Assembly: GCA_003529305.1 (NCBI GenBank) | Contig: DPWC01000197.1 | Location: 1 to 5,094 of the forward strand | Length of the DNA stretch: 5,094 nucleotides | Direction: 5' to 3' | Source: Actinomycetota bacterium | GTDB taxonomy: Bacteria > Actinomycetota > Actinomycetes > UBA12327 | Part shown: positions 1 through 5,094 of the stretch, piece after piece | How the letters are laid out: each line of letters opens with the position of its first letter | How positions within the stretch are numbered: the first letter of the stretch is position 1 | Notes under the pieces: generated by a model | Seen by the model: the letters and a program-made list of their open reading frames with translations, nothing else | Databases searched by the model: none | What the model was told of the DNA's origin: nothing | Position numbers and translations under genes: made by a program

Positions 1-1
1 A

Positions 2-499
2 GCGGAGTACCTCCAAGTTGTTGATCCCTTCCGGAAGGGCTCGGCGCAGGTTGACTTTCAGATCCGCAATGTTGGCAACATCCGCCTCAGCGGCACCGGG
101 ACGGTCCGGATCCGCGATGTTGCGGGTCGACAGGTGGGACAACCCGCGAGCTTTACCTTCTCTGATGTTCTTCCCAAGAGTCGCGTCAATGAATCGCTGA
201 TCGTCCAGGATGTGGCTCCCGTCGGCCTGCTGCGGGCTGACATTGAGATCACGCCGGTAGCGCCGGTGGGCGTATCGGTCTCTGCTGATGATTTGACACC
301 GGTACGCGAGTCCGTGTGGTTCCCGGCCTTCTCGCTAACTGTCGGCCTCGTCTTCCTCGGAATTCTGCTGAGCACCTTCTTCTGGTGGGCGCGTAGGTCC
401 GGATGGTGGCGTCGGGTGCTGCCTCAGCGGTCACCACCGTCACCTACTGATTCCTCGGATGCCGTGGTGGCCGACGACGAATATCTGGGGGTGTCGTGA
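2..499 (+). CDS. C-terminal part of a membrane-anchored extracellular protein (5' end outside window)
   Basis: The frame is open from the left edge, so the protein starts upstream; 165 residues are visible. The first ~100 form a beta-rich domain with a run reading VDFQIRNVGNIRLSGTG, followed by a DVLPKSRVNESL stretch and a VAPVGLLRADIEITP strand. This resembles the 'N-x-GN-x-x-L ... LLP ... G-x-L-x-A' pattern of Ig-like domains in Gram-positive surface proteins such as the DUF916-type WxL-associated proteins; the assignment is by eye. One hydrophobic segment follows (about residues 108-129, nt 320-385), then Arg/Trp-rich basic residues and a cytoplasmic tail of ~35 residues ending acidic (DDEYLGVS). 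That implies an outside-facing domain held by a C-terminal anchor. No LPXTG is present; LPQRS after the membrane segment is on the wrong side. The stop overlaps the next start by one base (TGATG), suggesting coupled translation. Internal ATG 134 is not the real start, because coding sequence continues upstream of it. The full function is unknown. Confidence 0.8.
   Translation, partial: AEYLQVVDPFRKGSAQVDFQIRNVGNIRLSGTGTVRIRDVAGRQVGQPASFTFSDVLPKSRVNESLIVQDVAPVGLLRADIEITPVAPVGVSVSADDLTPVRESVWFPAFSLTVGLVFLGILLSTFFWWARRSGWWRRVLPQRSPPSPTDSSDAVVADDEYLGVS
487..491 (+). promoter_or_regulatory. Ribosome binding site favouring ATG 499
   Basis: A GGGGG run ends 7 bases before ATG 499, inside the end of the upstream gene. 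GTG 496 is also in frame and would add one residue, but its spacing is only 4 bases, so ATG 499 is preferred. The TGATG overlap also fits reinitiation by ribosomes finishing the upstream gene. Confidence 0.5.
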
Positions 500-1242
500 T
501 GCGTCGCATCGCCGCTGCCAGTGTGCTGGCTGTCATTGCTGCCGGCACGGTGCTGATAAGCACTTCGGCCTCAGCGACGACGGTGGGAGACCTCTACCTC
601 ACGCCGGCGAAGGGCAATGACAACTCAGTGATCACGGTGGTGACTTCCGGTCCATGCCCGAAAGATGACAAGAATGTCAAGAACATTCTCGTCATCATCT
701 ATGGCAGGGGTTTTCCGCAGGGTCAAAATGTTGTGGGGAACTCGCCGTTGGCGATATACCCACGAACCGCAACAGGCGGGTACCGCATTCCTCTGCAGTA
801 CACCTTGGCCGATACCGCCAAGCTGGCCAAAGGGATTTCGGCACTGTCGGGGACCTACCGGTTAGAAGCTGTCTGCCGAGGGCCGATCCGACCTGTCGAT
901 GCGGGTCGCTTTGTCGGCACTTTTACTGTGGCAAACAAGGTAACGAGCGCGGGACTGCGCACCTACACCGCGCCGACTGCCCCTTCGTCGGTGTCTGTCA
1001 CGCCCACGACATCCCCAGGATCGCTGGCGGGTAGCAACCCTGGGGGAACAGTGAATGCGCCGACTCAGTCGGTGCCAACACCACAAGGCCTCACACCGAC
1101 GCCTATCGCGGGTTCTGCTGCCTCCGGCGCCGACACCACAGCAGCCTCCTCAGCATCCATCAGGTGGGCCGTCGTTGTGTTGTTCCTGATCGTTGCCTTC
1201 GCCATCTGGCGGTGGCGAGTAACTCGTCGGCAACCGAAGTGA
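499..1242 (+). CDS. Exported membrane-anchored protein with Cys-pair beta domain and Thr/Pro/Ser stalk
   Basis: This is a 247-residue protein of no recognised family. It begins with a typical signal peptide: MRR, a hydrophobic core, and a likely cut after SASA near residue 26. Residues ~28-145 form a beta-rich domain containing C53 and C126, probably a disulfide outside the cell. The domain is clearly paralogous to the N-terminal domain of the next gene: both share GN-x-x-SVITV, N-x-VGN-x-P, a GG pair, SG-x-Y and a V/I-C motif, with the Cys residues 73 and 71 apart. Residues ~150-220 are a low-complexity Thr/Pro/Ser/Gly/Ala stalk. Residues ~223-240 are a membrane helix followed by a short basic tail (RVTRRQPK). 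There is no LPXTG, so it is a type I membrane protein, not a sortase substrate. It starts at the TGATG overlap with the upstream gene. A role as an extracellular binding or structural subunit is inferred from position and architecture. One TTA codon is present. Confidence 0.85.
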   Translation: MRRIAAASVLAVIAAGTVLISTSASATTVGDLYLTPAKGNDNSVITVVTSGPCPKDDKNVKNILVIIYGRGFPQGQNVVGNSPLAIYPRTATGGYRIPLQYTLADTAKLAKGISALSGTYRLEAVCRGPIRPVDAGRFVGTFTVANKVTSAGLRTYTAPTAPSSVSVTPTTSPGSLAGSNPGGTVNAPTQSVPTPQGLTPTPIAGSAASGADTTAASSASIRWAVVVLFLIVAFAIWRWRVTRRQPK

Positions 1243-1293
1243 TGCCGCCCGACATGTCCACCGTATCCCTGCAACCACCATCACCAAGAAGAC

Positions 1294-1299
1294 AAAGGA
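1294..1299 (+). promoter_or_regulatory. Ribosome binding site selecting ATG 1308
   Basis: AAAGGA lies 8 bases before ATG 1308 and decides between possible starts. ATG 1242 is also in frame and overlaps the previous stop as TGATG, but would place 22 Pro/Ser/Arg-rich residues before the signal peptide. ATG 1164 would overlap the membrane-helix coding part of the previous gene and is rejected. Confidence 0.65.
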
Positions 1300-1307
1300 C
1301 GACGACC

Positions 1308-2342
1308 ATGAGCATGAATCGCCTCCGGCGGACCACACCCACACTGCGGGCTGTGTTGACAGTTCTGCTGCTGGTGGGGGGAGTCTCGGTGCTTGCCGCA
1401 CCAGCTCAAGCTGCCGGCACATTAGGAAGTCTGACCATTGAGCCGTCGTCGGGAAACCTCTCGTCGGTCATCACGGTCCAGACCCCGGGTGCTTGTGATC
1501 AAGGCACCAATATCAAGGCCACAGTGACGGGAACTGGCGTAGTGGCTGGGACAGAGAACATCGTCGGCAACACTCCCATCAGCTCGTTCCCCAGCAATTC
1601 CGCAGGTGGCTTCAATGTGCAGTTGACGGAGACCTTTGCATCATTTGCAGCGTTGCAGTCGCCCGCCATCACGACTTATAGCGGGGCGTACACCATCACA
1701 GTGATCTGCAAGAACGCCATTGGTGCCTCCACCTACGGCACCTTTGAGGGCACAGTGTATTTCATTGGCACCACCAACACATGGCAAAGCACCCCACCAC
1801 CGCCGGCACCCACTGTTGTCACGGCCGCCGTACGAACCGGGACTGCCCAGGTAACCAAGACACAGACCTGTTCCGCCACATTTACGGATGCGACGACGCT
1901 GGCCTATGCCTGGCTCAACAATGGTGTGCCGATTGTGGGCGCCACGGCGAGCACTTACACCTTGCCAAGCAGCCTGTACAGCCGGACCATCTCGTGCCGC
2001 GTCACGGCGACAAATGTCACGGGAAGCATCTCCTCAACCTCCGCAGGTGCGGTGGTGGCTGCTGGTCCGAAACCAACATTGACGAAGGCCCCCTACACCT
2101 ACGGCACATTCAAAGTGGGTTACACAGTCAAAACGACCAACGGGAGTTGGTCACTCAGTCGACTGACCTACAGCTATCAGTGGAAGCGCAATGGCGTAGC
2201 GATCAGTGGCTCAGCGGCACGCAAGTACAACTACAAGCTGGTATCGGCTGATCGTGGTCGCTACATCACCTGCACGGTCAAGGTGAGTAAGGCCGGCTAC
2301 GCATCAAACTCCGCAACAACGGCTCGCAAGAAGGTCGCATAG
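1308..2342 (+). CDS. Secreted protein with paralogous Cys-pair domain and two Ig-like repeats
   Basis: This is a 344-residue exported protein. A signal peptide occupies residues 1-35 (basic RLRR, hydrophobic core, APAQA cut site). Residues ~38-155 repeat the domain of the upstream gene, with C63 and C134 as the likely disulfide. A short Pro linker (163-168) leads to two Ig-like repeats, ~168-250 and ~256-343. Their shared pattern is a 'Y-x-W/QW-x-x-NG-V-x-I-x-G-x-x' core then 'R-x-I-x-C-x-V', familiar from large actinobacterial surface proteins. Repeat 1 has a Cys pair (C188, C230); repeat 2 keeps only C322. There is no C-terminal membrane helix and no LPXTG; it ends in a basic TARKKVA tail, so it is predicted to be released or held by binding a partner, perhaps the anchored paralogue. 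It sits 65 bases after the previous gene and 5 bases before the sortase-like gene. Ligand and function are unknown; adhesion, scaffolding or substrate capture are all possible. Confidence 0.85.
   Translation: MSMNRLRRTTPTLRAVLTVLLLVGGVSVLAAPAQAAGTLGSLTIEPSSGNLSSVITVQTPGACDQGTNIKATVTGTGVVAGTENIVGNTPISSFPSNSAGGFNVQLTETFASFAALQSPAITTYSGAYTITVICKNAIGASTYGTFEGTVYFIGTTNTWQSTPPPPAPTVVTAAVRTGTAQVTKTQTCSATFTDATTLAYAWLNNGVPIVGATASTYTLPSSLYSRTISCRVTATNVTGSISSTSAGAVVAAGPKPTLTKAPYTYGTFKVGYTVKTTNGSWSLSRLTYSYQWKRNGVAISGSAARKYNYKLVSADRGRYITCTVKVSKAGYASNSATTARKKVA
1809..2057 (+). repeat. Ig-like repeat unit 1 (protein level)
   Basis: Encodes residues ~168-250 of the secreted protein. Landmarks are a C188 strand, LAYAWLNNGVPIVGA, STYTLPSSL and RTISCRVTA with C230. 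It carries the complete Cys pair expected of a disulfide-closed Ig-like sandwich. Its similarity to unit 2 is visible in the protein, not as a DNA repeat. Confidence 0.7.
2073..2336 (+). repeat. Ig-like repeat unit 2 (protein level)
   Basis: Encodes residues ~256-343. Landmarks are GTFKVGYTV, NGSWS, YSYQWKRNGVAISGS and DRGRYITCTVKVS with a single C322. The position matching C188 of unit 1 is aromatic or valine, so no intradomain disulfide is possible here. The unit is basic at its C-terminal end. Confidence 0.7.
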
Positions 2343-2347
2343 GTCCT

Positions 2348-3271
2348 ATGAGCCTGACGCAGACTGCACGGGAGGAGTCCCGGCCCACTGGTGAGGTTTC
2401 GTCCCTCGACAGTGGTGCCCGGACTCGTCCGACCGTGGTCTTAGCGGGTGCCAGTTTGTGCATCGCAGCCGCGCTACTACTCGGGTTTGTCATCAATCTG
2501 GCCGTGCTGGGTTCGTTGACCCAGCACCGAGATCAAAAGGTTGCCTTTGACGCGTTGCGGGTGCAGTTAGCCAAAGGCACCGCTGCCGTGAGTCCCAAGG
2601 GAGTAGATGGCCGTCTACTGCCTCTGGGTACTCCTATGGCCATCTTGAGCATCCCGTCGCTCGGCGTTAAGCAAGTTGTTTTTGAAGGCACGACCTCTCG
2701 CGTTCTCACCCACGGGCCTGGGCATCAGCGCAGCTCCGTTTTGCCTGGCCAAGCTGGATCCAGTGTCGTCATGGCGCGCCGCGCTGCCTTTGGTGGCCCG
2801 TTTGCGGGACTTCCGAATATCCGCAAGGGGGCGCGCATCCAGACCACAACAGGACAGGGGGCTGCCACCTACACGGTGGTCAATGTGTTGGAAGGTGCGC
2901 GAGCGGCTACCGGCACTGCTGATTTGCCGGAAAACAGGCTGACGCTGATCACTGCTGGCGGCCTTCCGTTTGTCGCCTCTGGCGTCGTTCGGGTTGAAGC
3001 CGTGCTGCAAGGCACACCCCAGCCCGCCCCGCCAGCCGCTATCGCCGACAGCGCTTTGCCCGCTGCTGAGGCTGCACTCGCTGGTGACTCGTCAGCGTGG
3101 GTGGGTCTGGTGTTCTGGCTTCAGGCACTGATCCTGGCGAGTGTGGGAGTGATCTGGTTGTGGCTGCGGTGGGGGCGCCGGCAGGCGTGGGTTATCACCG
3201 TCCCGGTCGTGCTGCTGCTGGCGATGTGTGCCATGAATCAAGCCGCTTTGCTGTTGCCGAATGTTCTGTAA
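2348..3271 (+). CDS. Sortase-fold membrane protein lacking catalytic residues (predicted pseudo-sortase)
   Basis: This is a 307-residue protein. A membrane helix (~30-55) leads to a sortase domain at ~92-221. It shows the class D/E/F-like order: AILSIPSLGV, V-x-EGTT-x-x-VL, HGPGH (122-126), LPGQAGSSVVM, GGPFAGL, KGARIQT, YTV and LTLIT. Where active sortases have the GHR catalytic His, this protein reads A143-R144-R145, so His is Arg. Where they have TLTTC, it reads LTLITA, so the nucleophilic Cys is A203. The catalytic Arg expected some nine residues later falls at about S211/G212; R215 is nearby but off register. Transpeptidation is therefore not expected. An Ala/Pro linker follows, then two more membrane helices (~261-283 and ~289-306). 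The frame is intact, so it is not an ordinary decayed gene. It starts 5 bases after the preceding stop with only a weak ribosome site, consistent with coupling. A scaffold or binding role is inferred. Two TTA codons are present. Confidence 0.85.
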   Translation: MSLTQTAREESRPTGEVSSLDSGARTRPTVVLAGASLCIAAALLLGFVINLAVLGSLTQHRDQKVAFDALRVQLAKGTAAVSPKGVDGRLLPLGTPMAILSIPSLGVKQVVFEGTTSRVLTHGPGHQRSSVLPGQAGSSVVMARRAAFGGPFAGLPNIRKGARIQTTTGQGAATYTVVNVLEGARAATGTADLPENRLTLITAGGLPFVASGVVRVEAVLQGTPQPAPPAAIADSALPAAEAALAGDSSAWVGLVFWLQALILASVGVIWLWLRWGRRQAWVITVPVVLLLAMCAMNQAALLLPNVL

Positions 3272-3294
3272 GACGACGAAGTAACGGAAGAAAA

Positions 3295-3304
3295 AAGGAA
3301 GGGG
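3295..3304 (+). promoter_or_regulatory. Strong purine-rich ribosome binding site for pstB
   Basis: AAGGAAGGGG sits 4-6 bases ahead of ATG 3309 in a 37-base gap otherwise rich in A and G. It is the strongest ribosome site in the window and supports the long N-terminal form of PstB. It also suggests the ATPase is translated independently of the upstream membrane gene. Confidence 0.75.
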
Positions 3305-3308
3305 CAAC

Positions 3309-4181
3309 ATGTCGATCCAGCAACCGGTCGCCGACACTTTGGAGGTCACGACCGACATCCCCGTGGCGCCTGCCGCCCCATCCCTTCCAGTGGCGCATGG
3401 TGGCGAGGAAGGAAGCCTGGAAGCCAGAGATATCACGGCATGGTTTGGCACCAACAAAGTGCTGGATCGAGTGTCCTTGGCCATGCCGGCCGGTCAAGTG
3501 ACGGCACTCATCGGACCCTCAGGTTGCGGCAAGTCCACCTTCCTTCGCATTCTCAACCGGATGCATGAATTGGTGCCGGGTGCATCCATGGCCGGCGAAG
3601 TCCTCCTAGACGGTGAGGACCTTTACGAGGCAAATCGACGACTCACCGATGCTCGTCGTCAGGTGGGCATGGTGTTCCAAAAGCCCAATCCCTTCCCCGC
3701 GATGTCGATTTATGACAATGTCGTCGCGGGATTGCGGCTTACCGGCAGCAAAGTCGATCGAGACGCTAAAGACACCCTGGTGGAGGAGTGCCTCACCAAA
3801 GCGGGACTCTGGAATGAGACCAAAGACCGTCTGCGCCAGCCCGGTGGTGCACTGTCGGGTGGCCAACAACAGCGCCTCTGCATCGCGCGCTCCTTGGCGG
3901 TGCGGCCCAAGGTCCTGCTGATGGATGAACCGTGTTCAGCGCTGGATCCGACATCGACGCGTCGAATCGAGCAAACGATCCGCGAGTTAGTCGAGGACAT
4001 CACCATTGTCATCGTGACTCACAACATGCAACAGGCGCAACGCGTCTCCGAACAATGCGCGTTCTTCTTGGCGGAACAAGGCAAGCCAGGGGTGATCGTG
4101 GAGCACGGACCAACGGAGGCCATGTTCAGTGAACCGTCTGATACCCGCACCTTTGACTATGTTCACGGGCGATTTGGATGA
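3309..4181 (+). CDS. pstB: Phosphate ABC transporter ATP-binding protein PstB
   Basis: This is a 290-residue ABC ATPase that would power phosphate uptake from the cytoplasmic face of the PstC-PstA permease pair, or of a close relative. ATPase motifs are complete: Walker A GPSGCGKST (69-77), Q-loop with Q114, signature LSGGQ (172-176), Walker B VLLMDEP with D196 and E197, D-loop SALD (200-203) and switch H218. PstB-specific stretches are FQKPNPFPAMSIYDNV, EDITIVIVTHNMQQAQRVS and the C-terminal YVHGRFG. The ABC core starts near residue 37, so there is an Ala/Pro-rich N-terminal extension of ~36 residues not typical of the family; the strong ribosome site supports this start. Permeases and binding protein are not visible here. 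Instead the gene follows a sortase-like gene and exported Ig-like proteins, an unusual neighbourhood. No Pho-box-like repeats were seen just upstream. Substrate is phosphate by family; specificity in this locus is unproven. One TTA codon is present. Confidence 0.95.
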   Translation: MSIQQPVADTLEVTTDIPVAPAAPSLPVAHGGEEGSLEARDITAWFGTNKVLDRVSLAMPAGQVTALIGPSGCGKSTFLRILNRMHELVPGASMAGEVLLDGEDLYEANRRLTDARRQVGMVFQKPNPFPAMSIYDNVVAGLRLTGSKVDRDAKDTLVEECLTKAGLWNETKDRLRQPGGALSGGQQQRLCIARSLAVRPKVLLMDEPCSALDPTSTRRIEQTIRELVEDITIVIVTHNMQQAQRVSEQCAFFLAEQGKPGVIVEHGPTEAMFSEPSDTRTFDYVHGRFG

Positions 4182-4221
4182 TCGTGTGGCAGAAGCCTGA
4201 GGTGCGGTAGCCAGTCGCTAT

Positions 4222-5007
4222 TTACGCGCTGGCGCGGAGAAACTCAATGTCCGCGCGTTGCGCTGCGGCATCGCCAGGTGTCTCGCAGATCACCGGAGCT
4301 CCGGCAGCGCGGACGACTTCGACGATGCTTTGTGCGTCGATCGTCCCGGCAGTGAGGTTGTCGTGCCGGTCCCGCCCGGTGTCGAAATCATCGCGAGCGT
4401 TATTGGCATGGATCAGATCGATGCGGCCGGTGATAGCGACAACGCGATCCACCGCGTCACTAAGGTCGATACCGCCGCAGTGAGCGTGGCAGGTATCAAG
4501 ACAGAAGCCGATCCCAGAGTCTCCGACGGCTTCCCACAATTGACCGAGGGCATCGAGTCGACGAGCTGTGGCGTGACTGCCACCGGCAGTGTTCTCGATC
4601 AGGACGGGAACGCTCGCATCGAGTTGCTCGACAGCCTTGCGCCAGTTGATGAAGCCCGCATCAGGGGGATCATCTTTGGTGATGTGTCCGCCGTGAACCA
4701 CCACGCCTTTCGCACCACACTCAGCGGCTAATTCCACTGTCTGCTGCAAGAGTTTGCGCGAGGGAATGCGGATCCTGTTATTCGTTGACGCCACATTGAT
4801 CACATACGGTGCATGTATATACAGGTCAATGTCGTGCTGTGCCAGAGCTTCGCGCAAGGCCACTGCTCCACCTTCGGAGACCACTGATGGCTTCGTCCAT
4901 TTTTGCGGATCGCCGAGAAAGATCTGAATGGCTTGCGCTCCGCGCTCTAGCGCCCCATCAATTGGTTTGGTGGGATCGACATGGCAGCCAATCCGCAGAG
5001 CGCTCAT
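4222..5007 (-). CDS. nfo: Endonuclease IV (AP endonuclease, deoxyribonuclease IV)
   Basis: This is a 261-residue TIM-barrel enzyme that cuts DNA 5' of abasic sites in base-excision repair, using a three-metal (zinc) centre in the cytoplasm. By comparison with E. coli Nfo, all nine ligands are recognisable: H65 (YIHAPY), H105 (VVVHGG), E138 (LIENTAGG), D171 and H174 (CLDTCHAH), H200 (LIHANN), D213 and H215 (DRH), and E242 (ICETPG). The N-terminal RIGCHV matches the family's opening IG-x-H motif, so ATG 5007 is the start; no other in-frame start was seen just upstream, and no clear ribosome site precedes it. The length is slightly below the E. coli enzyme (285). It is convergent with pstB across a 40-base gap and shows no functional link with that operon. 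It is an intact housekeeping repair gene. Confidence 0.96.
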   Translation of the reverse strand: MSALRIGCHVDPTKPIDGALERGAQAIQIFLGDPQKWTKPSVVSEGGAVALREALAQHDIDLYIHAPYVINVASTNNRIRIPSRKLLQQTVELAAECGAKGVVVHGGHITKDDPPDAGFINWRKAVEQLDASVPVLIENTAGGSHATARRLDALGQLWEAVGDSGIGFCLDTCHAHCGGIDLSDAVDRVVAITGRIDLIHANNARDDFDTGRDRHDNLTAGTIDAQSIVEVVRAAGAPVICETPGDAAAQRADIEFLRASA

Positions 5008-5052
5008 AAAGAAATCATCGACTCTGGGGCCGAGCGTGGAAGCCTGCAGAAC

Positions 5053-5094
5053 CTAGGAGATCGCGAACCAGTAGTTCACGGCGGCAAAGGTGCC
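5053..5094 (-). CDS. Possible C-terminal end of an upstream minus-strand gene (partial)
   Basis: Reading leftward from the window edge, one frame gives 13 codons ending NYWFAIS and then TAG at 5053-5055. This would leave 45 bases before the nfo start, a plausible operon spacing. The fragment is too short to assign to a family, and an open frame of this length occurs by chance. It is listed only because the rest of the right edge has no other explanation. Confidence 0.25.
   Translation of the reverse strand, partial: GTFAAVNYWFAIS

Noticed and set aside
410..440. LPQRS near the end of the first protein as a sortase sorting signal
   Set aside because: It lacks the LPXTG pattern and lies after the membrane helix on the predicted cytoplasmic side.
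1164..1307. Upstream extension of the secreted-protein frame to ATG 1164
   Set aside because: It overlaps the coding sequence of the preceding gene's membrane anchor, and AAAGGA plus a textbook signal peptide at 1308 explain the start.
2615..3010. 131-codon minus-strand open frame opposite the sortase-like gene
   Set aside because: Arg/Gln-rich shadow frame with no recognisable motifs; the plus-strand frame has a recognisable fold and membrane helices.
3272..3308. Promoter or Pho box ahead of pstB
   Set aside because: The 37-base gap holds a strong ribosome site but no repeated PhoP-like half-sites or clear -35/-10 pair.
4206..4222. Possible hairpin (GGTAGC / GCTATT) between pstB and nfo as a terminator
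   Set aside because: Six pairs with two G-U wobbles, no T-tract, and weaker still on the other strand; not convincing as an intrinsic terminator.
4258..4731. 157-codon plus-strand open frame
   Set aside because: It is antisense to nfo, whose complete set of metal ligands makes the minus strand the coding strand.

Overview
The window looks like chromosomal DNA of a moderately high-G+C Gram-positive bacterium, most likely an actinomycete. Sample lines counted by hand give roughly 52-63 % G+C. TTA leucine codons occur in four of the genes, which argues against an extreme-G+C streptomycete. Exported proteins with signal peptides, Thr/Pro/Ser linkers and actinobacterial-style Ig-like repeats point the same way. 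No RNA genes, insertion sequences or CRISPR arrays were seen.

Positions 2-4181 hold five consecutive plus-strand genes with junctions of 1-base overlap, 65, 5 and 37 bases, which suggests one operon whose promoter lies upstream. In order they are: (1) the C-terminal end of a membrane-anchored protein with an extracellular beta-sandwich domain; (2) an exported protein with one Cys-containing domain, a Thr/Pro/Ser stalk and a C-terminal membrane anchor; (3) a secreted paralogue with the same N-terminal domain followed by two Ig-like repeats and no anchor; (4) a three-pass membrane protein with a clear sortase fold in which the catalytic His, Cys and probably Arg are all replaced; (5) PstB, the ATPase of a phosphate-type ABC importer, with every ATPase motif intact. 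The permeases and binding protein are not in the window and may lie upstream.

Positions 4222-5007 carry, on the minus strand and convergent to pstB, an endonuclease IV (nfo) with all nine metal ligands recognisable. A 13-codon minus-strand fragment at the right edge may be the end of another gene.

The main interest is the combination of a PstB ATPase, a set of exported Ig-like proteins without LPXTG signals, and a sortase-fold protein that appears unable to do sortase chemistry. I infer a cell-surface assembly tied to a Pst-like importer in which the sortase fold is used for binding or scaffolding. The residue changes are read directly from the sequence; the functional link is inference.
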